Shown here piece by piece: positions 37,546 to 47,262 of a stretch of DNA of 64,000 nucleotides. The stretch covers positions 1,060,842 to 1,124,841 of the forward strand of contig NZ_MDGT01000003.1 of assembly GCF_001870515.1 (NCBI RefSeq). Reading direction: 5' to 3'. The DNA comes from Idiomarina sp. MD25a. Its GTDB lineage: Bacteria > Pseudomonadota > Gammaproteobacteria > Enterobacterales > Alteromonadaceae. The notes beneath the pieces were generated by a model. It did not search any database. It saw nothing but the letters and a program-made list of their open reading frames with translations, and was not told the DNA's origin. Made by a program: the position numbers and the translations under genes. Each line of letters opens with the position of its first letter. The stretch's first letter is position 1.

Positions 37546-38893
37546 TTGGTTATGGTATGCCGCGTCATTTGTGGTCACCTTAGGTATTTTGGTTTCGTTT
37601 CACGAGTTTGGACATTTTTGGGTCGCCCGTCGTTGCGGGGTCAAAGTGCTCACCTACTCGGTGGGTTTTGGTAAAGCCATCTGGTCTCGAGTGGCGCGTG
37701 ATGGTACGCGTTATCAAGTGGGTATCATCCCTTTAGGTGGTTATGTCCGGATGCTTGATGAACGCGTTGATGACGTCAGTGAGCAAGATAAACATGTATC
37801 CTTCAATGCACAGTCGGTTTATAAGCGCTTTGCGATTGTAGCCGCTGGACCGATTTCGAATTTTATCCTCGCCATAGCCGTATTATGGCTGATGTTTGGC
37901 ATTGGCGTCCCCACGGTAAAGCCGATCATTGGTGAGGTTCAGCCAGGCTCCATTGCGGCACAGGCGAATTTTGTCGAAGGCAGCGAGATTGTTAAAGTTG
38001 ACAGTGTCGAGGCGTATGACTGGCAACAAGTGCAACTCGGTTTGATGAGTGCGATCGGTAACGACCAACTTTCAATAACGGTGCGTAGCCCTGATGGTCA
38101 GTTACAGCAAAAAACCTTAAACATTAAAGATTGGCAGTTTGATCCGGAAACCGAAACCACCTTTGGCAGTTTGGGAATTCAAGTATTTCGGCCCAACGTA
38201 TCGACTACGTTGGCGCAGGTTGTTGATGACTCACCAGCGCAACAGGCGGGTTTGAAAGCGGGCGATAAAGTGATCGAGCTCAATGGTCAACCGCTGCAAA
38301 GCTGGCAGCAGCTCACTGGAACGATCGCTGAATCGGCGGGTGTGAGTTTAACCTTGACGATAGAACGCCAAGGTATAGAACAGAAAATAACTGTTATTCC
38401 CGGTGAACGCGAACGAGGTTCTGATGTCATAGGTTACCTAGGCATCGCCCCAGAGGTAGGAGAGTTGCCTGAGGGCTATGTGTTCAACCATCAGTATGGT
38501 ATTGTCGGTGGTTTAGTTAAAGGCGCTGAGCAGACATGGGAGCTCATGGTTGTCAGTGTCAAAATGATTGGAAAATTAATCACGGGCGATGTGTCCGTAA
38601 AAAACCTTGCTGGCCCTTTAAGCATTGCTGAAGGCGCTGGCGTAAGCGCAAGTAGTGGGTTCGTTTACTTTCTCAGCTTTCTTGCGCTATTAAGTGTAAA
38701 TTTAGGGATAATCAATCTGGTGCCTTTACCCATGTTAGATGGGGGTCACTTAGCGTTCTTTATTGCTGAGTGGGTGAGAGGAAAGCCGGTGTCGGACAAA
38801 GTTCAAGACATCTGTTATCGGATTGGTGGTGCGTTAGTCTTTGCATTGATGATAATCGCCATAAGTAATGACATCATGCGCTTCGCATTCTAA
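37538..38893 (+). CDS. rseP: Site-2 protease RseP
   Basis: Inner-membrane zinc metalloprotease, 451 residues, that cuts RseA inside the membrane to release sigma-E. HEFGH (His22, Glu23, His26) is in the first helix; two PDZ domains occupy about 120-300 (second: [19 protein letters not shown]); the third zinc ligand is in [14 protein letters not shown] 37538 overlaps the ispC stop; an in-frame start at 37487 would lie within ispC and add non-homologous residues. The substrate gene rseA is at 61730. Confidence 0.95.
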   Translation: MLDWLWYAASFVVTLGILVSFHEFGHFWVARRCGVKVLTYSVGFGKAIWSRVARDGTRYQVGIIPLGGYVRMLDERVDDVSEQDKHVSFNAQSVYKRFAIVAAGPISNFILAIAVLWLMFGIGVPTVKPIIGEVQPGSIAAQANFVEGSEIVKVDSVEAYDWQQVQLGLMSAIGNDQLSITVRSPDGQLQQKTLNIKDWQFDPETETTFGSLGIQVFRPNVSTTLAQVVDDSPAQQAGLKAGDKVIELNGQPLQSWQQLTGTIAESAGVSLTLTIERQGIEQKITVIPGERERGSDVIGYLGIAPEVGELPEGYVFNHQYGIVGGLVKGAEQTWELMVVSVKMIGKLITGDVSVKNLAGPLSIAEGAGVSASSGFVYFLSFLALLSVNLGIINLVPLPMLDGGHLAFFIAEWVRGKPVSDKVQDICYRIGGALVFALMIIAISNDIMRFAF

Positions 38894-38923
38894 TTCAAAG
38901 TCAACAATAAGTAGCTAGTTATA

Positions 38924-41410
38924 ATGACGTTTAAAAAGCTGTTAGTGAGTGCCATGGTTGCGGCGGCGGTTTCGCCCGCAGCGCAAGCACAAGATGAATT
39001 TGTTGTCCAAGATATCGAAGTTAAAGGTCTACAACGTGTGGCACTGGGTGCTGCATTGACCTACATTCCTGTTCGAGTTGGCGATGAAGTGTCTGAGCTG
39101 CAGATCCGCAGCGCGATCAAGTCACTTTATTCTTCTACTCACTTTGATTATATCGAAGCGGTACGTGATAACGGAACGCTAACTTTCCGTGTAAGTGAGC
39201 GTCCTACGATTGCTCAAATTACATTCGAGGGTAACAACGATATTAAGGACGAGCAGTTAGAACAGAGTCTACAAGACAATAATATCGTTGAAGGTGAGCC
39301 ACTCGATCGCACAACCATCTCCGGTATCGAAAAGGGTCTTGAAGATTTCTATCAAAGTGTCGGTAAATATAACGCCCAAGTTGATCTCGAAGTCATTGAG
39401 TTGCCACGTAACCGCGTTGAGTTGCGCATGAACTTCGAAGAGGGTGATGCCGCAGAGATTGCTCAGATCAATATCGTGGGTAACAAAGCGTTTCCCGACG
39501 AGTTACTGCTAGATACATTTGAGTTACGTGATGACTTACCTTGGTGGAATATCATCGGTGAGAAACGTTACCAAAAAGAACAGTTGAGTGGTGACTTAGA
39601 AACGCTCGAGTCCTACTACCGCGATCGCGGTTATCTGCAGTTCCAAGTGGAATCTGTTCAGGTTTCCGTTACGCCCGATAAAGCCGGCGTTTACATTACG
39701 ATTAATGTCAGCGAGGGCGAAAAGTATTACGTTAGCGAAACCGATGTGATTGGTGATCTGAAAGGGCACGAAGACATTGTTAATCGCTTAACTACGATTA
39801 AAGAGGGTGCGCTTTATAATGCCGCTCAAGTAACCTACATCGAAGATCTGGTCAGCCGCTTTTACGGGGGGTATGGATATGCTTACCCTGAAGTAAAAGC
39901 GTTGCCTGAACGTAACGATGAGGACAAGACGGTTAAGCTGACTTTCTCGGTCAACCCAGGTAACCGTGTTTATGTTCGTCGTATTGGCTTTGAAGGCAAC
40001 TCGACCACTGAAGATCAAGTGTTACGTCGCGAAATGCGTCAACTTGAAGGGGCTTGGTTGTCGGATAACAAGATTGAACAAGGTAAAGTTCGTCTAGAAC
40101 GCCTCGGTTTCTTTGAAACGGTTGAGACCTCAACCGAGAAAGTTGATGGCCAGCCTGACCAAGTTGATGTTACCTATAAAGTTAAAGAGCAACCATCGGG
40201 CTCGTTTAATGCCGGTATCGGCTACGGCGACTACTCAGGTCTACAACTGAATGCTGGTATACAGCAAAGTAACTTCTTAGGTACGGGTAACCGTGCGGGT
40301 ATCAATGTCTCGACTAGCCGTTTCCAGAAGAACTTTAGTGTTTCCTATACTGACCCGTACTTTACCACCAATGGTGTTTCTTTATCGGGTCAATTGTTCC
40401 TCAGCGAGTTCGATGCCGGACGAGCTGAAAACTTGATTCGTTACAACCAACGCACGTATGGCGTAAGCACCAATGTTGGCTTCCCTGTCGATGAAATCAA
40501 TAGCTTTAGCTTTGGTGTAGGTTATAAGCGTCAAGAAGTAACTAACGTTGATGGTTACGAGCAGATTCGTAAGTTCTATCAAGCATTCTTGGATCCGCAA
40601 AGCCCAGATTCAGGCGTTGGCTTCGATATTTACGACTTTACCGCGGGGTGGTCACGAGTCACGTTAAACCGCGGTACGTTCCCGAGCTCAGGTTCGTCTC
40701 AGCGGGCGTCGTTTGAAATCTCGGCACCGTTCAGTGATATTCAGTATTTCCGTCTCGGTTACGACTTTAAATATTACTGGCCTTTGTCAGACGATCAGCA
40801 GTGGACGCTACTAACCCGTTTCAATGTCGGCTATGGTAATGGTTACGGCGAGGACGATGCGGGCAATGACTATTTGTTGCCTTTCTGGGAGTCATTCCGT
40901 GTTGGCGGTCAAGGCGATTTGCGTGGCTTTGAGCCGAACACAGTGGGGCCGCGCGCGATATATAGCTATGCAGATCAGATCGCGACGCCGCCAGATTGGA
41001 CCGGGCTACCGGGTGGTTATCCAGCAGGTTCTAACGCTGAATCAATTACTGTTAGTCGATTTGCGGTAGGTGGTAACGCGAAAGTAGTTGGTGGTGTTGA
41101 ACTTATCGTGCCAACACCGTTTATTGACGAGGGCATGCGTAACAGTGTCCGTACAAGTGTGTTCGTCGATGTGGGCACCGTGTGGGATACTGAGTTTGAC
41201 TACGATAAGTATAAGGGCTTAGATTTAATAGGTCAGAGCCAGCCACTGAGTGACTACAGTGATCCCGGTGATTTCCGAGTGTCGGCAGGTATTTCCGTAC
41301 AGTGGATATCGCCTATGGGTCCGTTGACCTTCTCATTAGGTCGAGCGCTTAAAGAAGTGGAAGGCGATGAAACCCAGATATTCTCGTTCAACATCGGTAC
41401 GACATTCTGA
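38924..41410 (+). CDS. bamA: Outer membrane protein assembly factor BamA
   Basis: BamA, 828 residues (E. coli 810). Signal peptide about 1-22 (MVAAAVSPAAQAQ), five POTRA domains (about 24-425) and a 16-strand C-terminal barrel. The barrel loop 6 motif is GGQGDLRGFEPNTVGP and the protein ends FSFNIGTTF with the terminal Phe of a beta-signal. It is the core of the outer-membrane protein insertase. It lies 30 bp after rseP and precedes skp, its chaperone partner. Confidence 0.96.
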   Translation: MTFKKLLVSAMVAAAVSPAAQAQDEFVVQDIEVKGLQRVALGAALTYIPVRVGDEVSELQIRSAIKSLYSSTHFDYIEAVRDNGTLTFRVSERPTIAQITFEGNNDIKDEQLEQSLQDNNIVEGEPLDRTTISGIEKGLEDFYQSVGKYNAQVDLEVIELPRNRVELRMNFEEGDAAEIAQINIVGNKAFPDELLLDTFELRDDLPWWNIIGEKRYQKEQLSGDLETLESYYRDRGYLQFQVESVQVSVTPDKAGVYITINVSEGEKYYVSETDVIGDLKGHEDIVNRLTTIKEGALYNAAQVTYIEDLVSRFYGGYGYAYPEVKALPERNDEDKTVKLTFSVNPGNRVYVRRIGFEGNSTTEDQVLRREMRQLEGAWLSDNKIEQGKVRLERLGFFETVETSTEKVDGQPDQVDVTYKVKEQPSGSFNAGIGYGDYSGLQLNAGIQQSNFLGTGNRAGINVSTSRFQKNFSVSYTDPYFTTNGVSLSGQLFLSEFDAGRAENLIRYNQRTYGVSTNVGFPVDEINSFSFGVGYKRQEVTNVDGYEQIRKFYQAFLDPQSPDSGVGFDIYDFTAGWSRVTLNRGTFPSSGSSQRASFEISAPFSDIQYFRLGYDFKYYWPLSDDQQWTLLTRFNVGYGNGYGEDDAGNDYLLPFWESFRVGGQGDLRGFEPNTVGPRAIYSYADQIATPPDWTGLPGGYPAGSNAESITVSRFAVGGNAKVVGGVELIVPTPFIDEGMRNSVRTSVFVDVGTVWDTEFDYDKYKGLDLIGQSQPLSDYSDPGDFRVSAGISVQWISPMGPLTFSLGRALKEVEGDETQIFSFNIGTTF

Positions 41411-41485
41411 TAGAGTAGCGATGTTGACAGTTCAACGCGAGACAATCGCACTATAAGAACAACAAATTTTTTTGAGGAGTTAATT

Positions 41486-42007
41486 TTGAAAAAGCTATTT
41501 AAAACAACCGTTGCAGCTTTAGCTGTATCAAGTGCAATGTTTGCTGGCGCAGCAAGTGCTCAACAGAAGATCGGCGTTGTCGATATGATGCAAGTGTTTC
41601 AACAATTGCCACAACGTGAGCAAATTTCACAGCAGTTGCAAACCGAGTTTCAAGATCGTTTCGAGGAAATGCGTCAATTAGAGCAAAAGATTCAGGAACT
41701 GCGTCAAAAGCAAGAACGTGATGCATCGGTCATGTCTGCTGATGAAAAAACGCAATTGAACCGCGAACTTGAACAGTTAGTCGCTGAAGCACAATTGAAG
41801 AGTAAAGCGTTGCAAGAAGACACACGTCGTCGTCAAGCTGAAGAGCGCGATGAGCTATTAGGCAAAGTGCAGAATGCAATCAACGCTGTAGCTGAATCAG
41901 GTGATTACGACCTCGTTTTACAAAGCAACGCAGTCGCGTTCATGAAGTCTGATAATGACCTTTCTGCTAAGGTTGTCGAGCGTATGAGTGCTAACTCGGG
42001 TAACTAA
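41486..42007 (+). CDS. skp: Periplasmic chaperone Skp/OmpH
   Basis: Skp, 173 residues, holds unfolded outer-membrane proteins for BamA. Signal peptide about 1-25 (SSAMFAGAASAQ), then IGVVDMMQVFQQLPQREQIS and a long charged coiled-coil arm (about 50-120). The start appears to be TTG 41486, with GAGGAG seven bases upstream; no ATG fits the lysine-rich signal start. Confidence 0.94.
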   Translation: MKKLFKTTVAALAVSSAMFAGAASAQQKIGVVDMMQVFQQLPQREQISQQLQTEFQDRFEEMRQLEQKIQELRQKQERDASVMSADEKTQLNRELEQLVAEAQLKSKALQEDTRRRQAEERDELLGKVQNAINAVAESGDYDLVLQSNAVAFMKSDNDLSAKVVERMSANSGN

Positions 42008-42010
42008 TCA

Positions 42011-43039
42011 ATGACAGAATACTCTTTAAAGCAGTTAGCAGAGTATGTTGATGGTGAGGTTCGCGGCGACGCGAACCTTGTTGTTACTGGAGTTGGGACT
42101 TTACAGTCTGCATCAGCAGCGCAAATTGCTTTTTTAGCTAATAGCCGTTACAAAAGCCAGCTTGAAACCAGCCGAGCCGGTGCCGTTATCCTCGCACCTA
42201 AAGATGCCGAAGACATGCCGGCGATTAATGCTATCGTGGTGAATAACCCCTACGCGGCATTTGCTAAAGTAGCCCAGCGCTTAGATACCACGCCAGCGCC
42301 TGCTGAGGGCGTTGCCGAAACGGCTAAGGTGCACGCTTCTGCAAAATTAGGTAACAACGTGGCTTTAGGCGAGTACGTTGTGATCGAAGCGGGTGCGGTC
42401 ATTGGCGATAACGTTGCGATTGGTGCACACACTCATATCGGCCCCGAAGTAACGGTAGGTGCAGATACAAAAATTTGGTCAGGCGTTAATATCTATCATC
42501 GCTGTGTCATTGGAGCTCAGTGCAATATTCACTCGGGCGCGGTGATTGGTGCCGATGGATTCGGTTGGGCTCCTGAAAATGGGCGCTGGCTGAAAATACC
42601 TCAAATTGGTCGAGTTATTATCGGCGATGATGTAGAAATTGGTGCTAGCACGACGGTTGATAGAGGTGCGCTCGACGATACGATAATCAGCAACGGCTGT
42701 ATTATTGACAACCAGTGTCAAATTGCTCATAACGTGTTTATTGATGAAAATACCGCCATTGCGGGCTGTACCGTTTTGGCAGGAAGTTGCCGGATTGGTA
42801 AGCGCTGCATGATCGGTGGTGCTTCAGCGATTAACGGACACATCAGTATTTGCGATGACGTGCAAATCATGGGATTTGCAATGGTGATAAAAGAAATTAC
42901 TGAGCCCGGCGTTTATGCGTCAGGTATTCCTGCTACTCATCACCGTGAATGGCGGAGAAATGGGGCGCGTTATCGTCAGCTGGATGACCTTTTTAAGCGC
43001 GTTAAAGGCATCGAGCAAGAACTGCAAAAAATTAAGTAA
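42011..43039 (+). CDS. lpxD: UDP-3-O-(3-hydroxyacyl)glucosamine N-acyltransferase
   Basis: LpxD, 342 residues, third acylation step of lipid A. N-terminal uridine-binding domain (about 1-95, [16 protein letters not shown]), then a left-handed beta-helix with [19 protein letters not shown] and CQIAHNVFI carrying the catalytic His region. Three bases after the skp stop; fabZ follows after 9 bp. Confidence 0.96.
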   Translation: MTEYSLKQLAEYVDGEVRGDANLVVTGVGTLQSASAAQIAFLANSRYKSQLETSRAGAVILAPKDAEDMPAINAIVVNNPYAAFAKVAQRLDTTPAPAEGVAETAKVHASAKLGNNVALGEYVVIEAGAVIGDNVAIGAHTHIGPEVTVGADTKIWSGVNIYHRCVIGAQCNIHSGAVIGADGFGWAPENGRWLKIPQIGRVIIGDDVEIGASTTVDRGALDDTIISNGCIIDNQCQIAHNVFIDENTAIAGCTVLAGSCRIGKRCMIGGASAINGHISICDDVQIMGFAMVIKEITEPGVYASGIPATHHREWRRNGARYRQLDDLFKRVKGIEQELQKIK

Positions 43040-43048
43040 AGGGAGAGG

Positions 43049-43507
43049 ATGTTGAAAGCCACTGACTCTGGATTTGATATTCAAGGTGTACTCGACTTAC
43101 TACCACACCGGTATCCATTTTTATTGATTGACCGGGTCATTTCTTGTGACTGCAAGAAAGACATTCACGCGATTAAGAATGTGAGCTTTAACGAGCCCAT
43201 GTTTAACGGTCATTTTCCGGGTAATCCTATTTTCCCAGGTGTTTTGTTACTCGAAGGTCTAGCACAAGCGGCTGGTTTGTTGGGCTTCCGAATTACAGAG
43301 CAAAAATCTACTGCAAATGATTTATATTTATTTGCAGGTATCGATAACGCGCGTTTTAAACGCCAAGTTGTGCCAGGCGATACTATCCATTTTTATGTCA
43401 CTTTCGAGAAAGAACGTCGTGGGATTTGGAAGTTTTCCGGTCGCGCTGAAGTTGACGGTGAATTAGCAGCAAGCGCCGAAATTATTTGCGCGAGAAGGGA
43501 AGTCTAG
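43049..43507 (+). CDS. fabZ: (3R)-hydroxyacyl-ACP dehydratase FabZ
   Basis: FabZ, 152 residues, hot-dog fold dehydratase of fatty acid synthesis, drawing on the same hydroxyacyl-ACP pool as LpxA/LpxD. Active-site His is in FNGHFPGNPIFPGVLLLEGL with the Glu in the same block. The TAG stop shares its last base region with the GTG of lpxA. Confidence 0.96.
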   Translation: MLKATDSGFDIQGVLDLLPHRYPFLLIDRVISCDCKKDIHAIKNVSFNEPMFNGHFPGNPIFPGVLLLEGLAQAAGLLGFRITEQKSTANDLYLFAGIDNARFKRQVVPGDTIHFYVTFEKERRGIWKFSGRAEVDGELAASAEIICARREV

Positions 43508-44274
43508 TGATCCACGAAACTGCTATTATCGATTCGTCGGCTAAACTGGGAAGTAACGTTTCTGTTGGACCTTGGACGATTATTGGACCCAACGTAGAAA
43601 TTGGTGATGATTGTGATATTCGCTCGCATGTAGTCATCAAAGGACCGACGAAAATCGGCGCCCGTAATACCATTTATCAGTTCGCAAGCGTGGGCGAAGA
43701 TTGCCAAGATAAAAAATATGCGGGTGAACCCACACGTTTAGAGATTGGTGACGATAACGTCATTCGTGAGTCGGTGACGATTCATCGTGGCACTATCCAA
43801 GACGAGGGTATTACGCGTATTGGCGATCGTAACTTGCTGATGGCATACGTGCATGTCGCGCACGACTGTATTATCGGAGACGATAATATTTTCGCCAACT
43901 TAGTCACCCTGGCAGGTCACGTTCATGTGGGCAACCAAGTCATTTTGGGCGGTTTGACCGGCGTTCACCAATTTTGTCATATTGGCTCGCACGCATTTGC
44001 GGCGGTCAACTCGATCGTTGTACAGGACATTCCACCGTTTGTGATGGCGCAAGGTCATAATGCGCGTCCTCGCACCATAAACTCTGAAGGTTTAAAGCGT
44101 CGACAGTTCAGTGAACAAGAAATCCGTAACATTCGTCGCGCTTACAAGCTGTTATATCGTTCGAGTCTAACTGTTGAAGAAGCGATACAACAGATAGAAG
44201 CGCTTGAAGAGCCCAAGTTAGTGGACTTTGTTAAGTTCGTTAAACATTCGCAACGTGGCATTATTCGACCCTAA
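43507..44274 (+). CDS. lpxA: UDP-N-acetylglucosamine O-acyltransferase
   Basis: LpxA, 255 residues, first step of lipid A synthesis. Beta-helix of hexapeptide repeats; HVAHDCIIGDDNIFANLVTL includes the catalytic His; GGLTGVHQFCHIGSHAF is conserved. The start is GTG 43507 (IHETAIIDSSAKLG), overlapping the fabZ stop by one base; a longer in-frame start at 43486 would extend into fabZ. Overlaps lpxB by one base. Confidence 0.96.
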   Translation: MIHETAIIDSSAKLGSNVSVGPWTIIGPNVEIGDDCDIRSHVVIKGPTKIGARNTIYQFASVGEDCQDKKYAGEPTRLEIGDDNVIRESVTIHRGTIQDEGITRIGDRNLLMAYVHVAHDCIIGDDNIFANLVTLAGHVHVGNQVILGGLTGVHQFCHIGSHAFAAVNSIVVQDIPPFVMAQGHNARPRTINSEGLKRRQFSEQEIRNIRRAYKLLYRSSLTVEEAIQQIEALEEPKLVDFVKFVKHSQRGIIRP

Positions 44275-45422
44275 TGGAAAACGCGCAAACGTCTGTCAAA
44301 GTTGCGTTAGTCGCAGGTGAACACTCAGGCGATATACTCGGATCAGGCCTGATGGCCGCCTTGAAGTCGCGCTATCAACATGTTGAGTTCATCGGTGTGG
44401 GAGGGCCTCTCATGGAACGTGAGGGGCTCAGCTCGTTTTTCCCGATGGAAGACTTGTCGATTATGGGTTTGGCCGAAGTGGTGCGCCACTTACCTAAGCT
44501 ATTAAAACACCGCAGACAGTTAGTCGAGTTTCTTAAGCAACAGCAACCTGACGTCTTTATTGGTATCGACGCCCCTGATTTTAATCTCACGGTTGAAAAG
44601 CGACTTAAAGCAACGGGTATTAAAACCGTTCACTACGTTAGCCCATCGGTCTGGGCCTGGCGCAAAGGAAGAATCAAGGGGATAAAAGAAGCCGTTGACC
44701 ATGTGTTGTGCTTATTGCCCTTCGAAAAGCAGTTCTATGATCAACACGATTTACCTGCGACCTTCGTGGGTCATCCGCTAGCGGACGCTATTCCTCGTCA
44801 AAGCGATAAAGTTGCGGCTAGGAATGATTTAGGTCTAGCCGAATCGGGCACCTATATTGGCTTACTCCCCGGCAGTCGCAAAGGTGAATTAGCGCGCATG
44901 GCGCCGGTTTTTTTGCAAGTCTGTAAAACGCTTAAAGCCAATCATCCTGAGTTGCAGTTTGTCGCGCCTATGGTGAATCAAGCTCGCGCCGATGAATTGA
45001 GTTCGCTAATAGCAGAAAGTGGTATGCAAGCGGATGTGCAGATCCTTCTTGGGCGAAGCCGTGAGGTGATGAGCGCTTGTGACTACCTGCTATTAACATC
45101 AGGTACAGTAGCGCTTGAGGCTCTTTTGATTAAGCGCCCGATGGTGGTTGCCTATCGCTTCGCTTGGCTGTCTTACCAAGTTATTAAGCGGCTTTTTCAT
45201 GCACCTTTCTTCTCGTTACCGAACCTCTTAGCGGGGCGTGCTATTGTACCGGAACTCGCTCAAAGTGATGCCAGTGTCGAACGGATAGTTGCCAACATGG
45301 AGCAATTGCTGCGGTCGGATAACCAAGCGCTTCTTGAACAATTTGATAGCATTCACCAACAACTTGACCAATCTGCGAGTCAGGTTGCTGCAGATGTGGT
45401 GACTAATCTTCTAAAAAATTGA
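44274..45422 (+). CDS. lpxB: Lipid-A-disaccharide synthase
   Basis: LpxB, 382 residues, GT-B glycosyltransferase forming the lipid A disaccharide. AGEHSGDILGSGLM near the N-terminus, FIGIDAPDFNLTVEKRLK, HYVSPSVWAWRKGRI and LLTSGTVALEALL are family motifs. In many gammaproteobacteria lpxB is followed by rnhB and dnaE; here the block ends and a glutathionyl-hydroquinone reductase gene follows. Confidence 0.96.
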   Translation: MENAQTSVKVALVAGEHSGDILGSGLMAALKSRYQHVEFIGVGGPLMEREGLSSFFPMEDLSIMGLAEVVRHLPKLLKHRRQLVEFLKQQQPDVFIGIDAPDFNLTVEKRLKATGIKTVHYVSPSVWAWRKGRIKGIKEAVDHVLCLLPFEKQFYDQHDLPATFVGHPLADAIPRQSDKVAARNDLGLAESGTYIGLLPGSRKGELARMAPVFLQVCKTLKANHPELQFVAPMVNQARADELSSLIAESGMQADVQILLGRSREVMSACDYLLLTSGTVALEALLIKRPMVVAYRFAWLSYQVIKRLFHAPFFSLPNLLAGRAIVPELAQSDASVERIVANMEQLLRSDNQALLEQFDSIHQQLDQSASQVAADVVTNLLKN

Positions 45423-45503
45423 ACGTAATTACGGAAATTATGCGCTAATAATCCTAAAAAATCTGATCTAGTATGAGTGTATTCAATAGATTGGAGATTA
45501 GAT

Positions 45504-46424
45504 ATGGGTTTATTAGTCGACGGTAAGTGGCACGACAAATGGTATGACACCAAAAAACATGGTGGACGCTTCGTTAGAAGTGAGTCACAGTTTCGTAACA
45601 GCATCGAGCCTAGTGGTCAGTTTTCGCCTGAGTCGGGTCGCTACCATTTATTCGTATCTTATGCGTGTCCTTGGGCACATCGTGCACTGATTTTTAGAAA
45701 GCTTAAAGGGCTAGAGTCTCACATTGACGTGTCTGTGGTTCATCCTTTAATGCTGGAAAACGGTTGGGAGTTTTCAACCGCTCCGCTTAACGATCCGCTC
45801 TATCAGTCTGACTTTCTCTACCAGCTATACTTGAAAGCCGATCCTAACTATTCTGGTCGAGTGACGGTGCCTGTGTTGTGGGATAAGCAACAAGAAACCA
45901 TCGTCAATAATGAATCAGCCGAAATCATACGTATTTTTAACTCCGCGTTTAATGATTTAACGGGCAATGACCTGGATTTTTATCCCGAAGCGCTGCAACA
46001 AGAAATTGATGAAGTCAACGAGCGGGTTTATCACGGTATAAATAACGGTGTTTATAAATGTGGCTTTGCGACTGAACAGAGCGCCTATGAAGAGGCATTC
46101 GAAGCGCTTTTTGACGCCTTAAATTGGGTTGAGGAGCGGTTAGAAGGACGCGATTATTTAGTGGGCGACCAACTCACTGAAGCGGATTGGCGTTTGTTCA
46201 CCACGCTAGTGCGTTTTGATGCCGTCTATTTTGGCCACTTCAAAGCTAACAAATACCGCATTAGTGACTATCCACGCATGCGTGACTATTTAAGCCGTTT
46301 ATTCCACTATCCAGGCGTTGCAGAGACAGTAGTGATGGATCATATTAAGCGCCACTACTACGGCAGCCATAAAACTATTAACCCCACTCAGATCGTGCCA
46401 GTGGGTCCTGAGTTATCATTTTAA
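45504..46424 (+). CDS. yqjG: Glutathionyl-hydroquinone reductase (YqjG type)
   Basis: Xi-class glutathione transferase, 306 residues, that reduces glutathionyl-hydroquinones. The catalytic Cys55 is in SYACPWAHRALIF; the C-terminal domain has EERLEGRDYLVGDQLTEADW. ATG 45504 follows TTGGAG; an in-frame upstream start at 45477 lacks support. Followed after 10 bp by a pirin gene, a frequent pairing in oxidative/quinone metabolism contexts. Confidence 0.92.
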   Translation: MGLLVDGKWHDKWYDTKKHGGRFVRSESQFRNSIEPSGQFSPESGRYHLFVSYACPWAHRALIFRKLKGLESHIDVSVVHPLMLENGWEFSTAPLNDPLYQSDFLYQLYLKADPNYSGRVTVPVLWDKQQETIVNNESAEIIRIFNSAFNDLTGNDLDFYPEALQQEIDEVNERVYHGINNGVYKCGFATEQSAYEEAFEALFDALNWVEERLEGRDYLVGDQLTEADWRLFTTLVRFDAVYFGHFKANKYRISDYPRMRDYLSRLFHYPGVAETVVMDHIKRHYYGSHKTINPTQIVPVGPELSF

Positions 46425-46434
46425 GGAATTACGT

Positions 46435-47262
46435 ATGGGTATCGTTAAACGCGTAAAAGGGGTAGCCGCGCAAGATGGTGCGGGCGTAAAGTTGTCACGT
46501 ATCATTAATCAACCGGCTTTTAAACATCAGGATCCCTTTTTGATGCTCGATGAATTTCGTTCAGATGATCCCGATGATTATATTGCCGGTTTTCCGCCTC
46601 ATCCTCACCGCGGTTTCTGTACACTGACTTATATGTTAGCCGGACAAATGGCGCATGAAGACTCGGTGGGAAATCAAGGTCTCGTTGGTGCCGGCGGTGT
46701 GCAATGGATGAAAGCAGCGCGTGGTATTATCCATGCGGAAATGCCCAAGCAAACGGACGGTTTGATGTGGGGCTTTCAACTATGGATTAATCTGCCCGCG
46801 AAATATAAGATGGATGAGCCGGAATGGTTTGATTACAAAGCAAATACTATTCCTGAGGTTGAGTTGCAAAGCGGTCTTCTTCGTCTAATTGCGGGACACT
46901 ACGGTGACAAACAGGGTCCCGTTTCATTGCCGGAGCAGAGGTTTTTCATCGCTGATCTGCGCTTAAACGAAAAGGGCAGTGAACAATTAGCGCTGGCTCA
47001 GCACACAACTCAACTGATGTATGTTTATCAGGGCGCTCTTTTGATCGATGGCGAACGCATCGAACGTGGTGAGTTAGCCGTTCTGGATAGGCAAGCCGCC
47101 ACTTTAAATGTAACTGCTGAGCAAGACAGTGGCGCGATGATTTTAATGGGCGATGCGCTGGGCGAATCAATTAGTCAATACGGCCCGTTCGTAATGAATA
47201 CGCCGCAAGAAATTGAACAAGCAATTCGTGACTATCAACAAGGTAAACTGACTCAAGGTTAA
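46435..47262 (+). CDS. Pirin family protein
   Basis: Bicupin pirin, 275 residues. Metal-binding His residues lie in FPPHPHRGFCTLTYML and AHEDSVGNQGLVGAGGVQWM; the second cupin is about 160-255. Some pirins have quercetinase activity, others regulatory roles; this cannot be told from sequence. Probably cotranscribed with the hydroquinone reductase, hinting at aromatic or quinone detoxification. Its stop overlaps that of the convergent response regulator by 4 bp. Confidence 0.92.
   Translation: MGIVKRVKGVAAQDGAGVKLSRIINQPAFKHQDPFLMLDEFRSDDPDDYIAGFPPHPHRGFCTLTYMLAGQMAHEDSVGNQGLVGAGGVQWMKAARGIIHAEMPKQTDGLMWGFQLWINLPAKYKMDEPEWFDYKANTIPEVELQSGLLRLIAGHYGDKQGPVSLPEQRFFIADLRLNEKGSEQLALAQHTTQLMYVYQGALLIDGERIERGELAVLDRQAATLNVTAEQDSGAMILMGDALGESISQYGPFVMNTPQEIEQAIRDYQQGKLTQG

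Noticed and set aside
41411-41485. TTGACA-like promoter before skp
   Set aside because: TTGACA is present, but the TATAAG hexamer is 22 bp away, too far for a good sigma-70 promoter.
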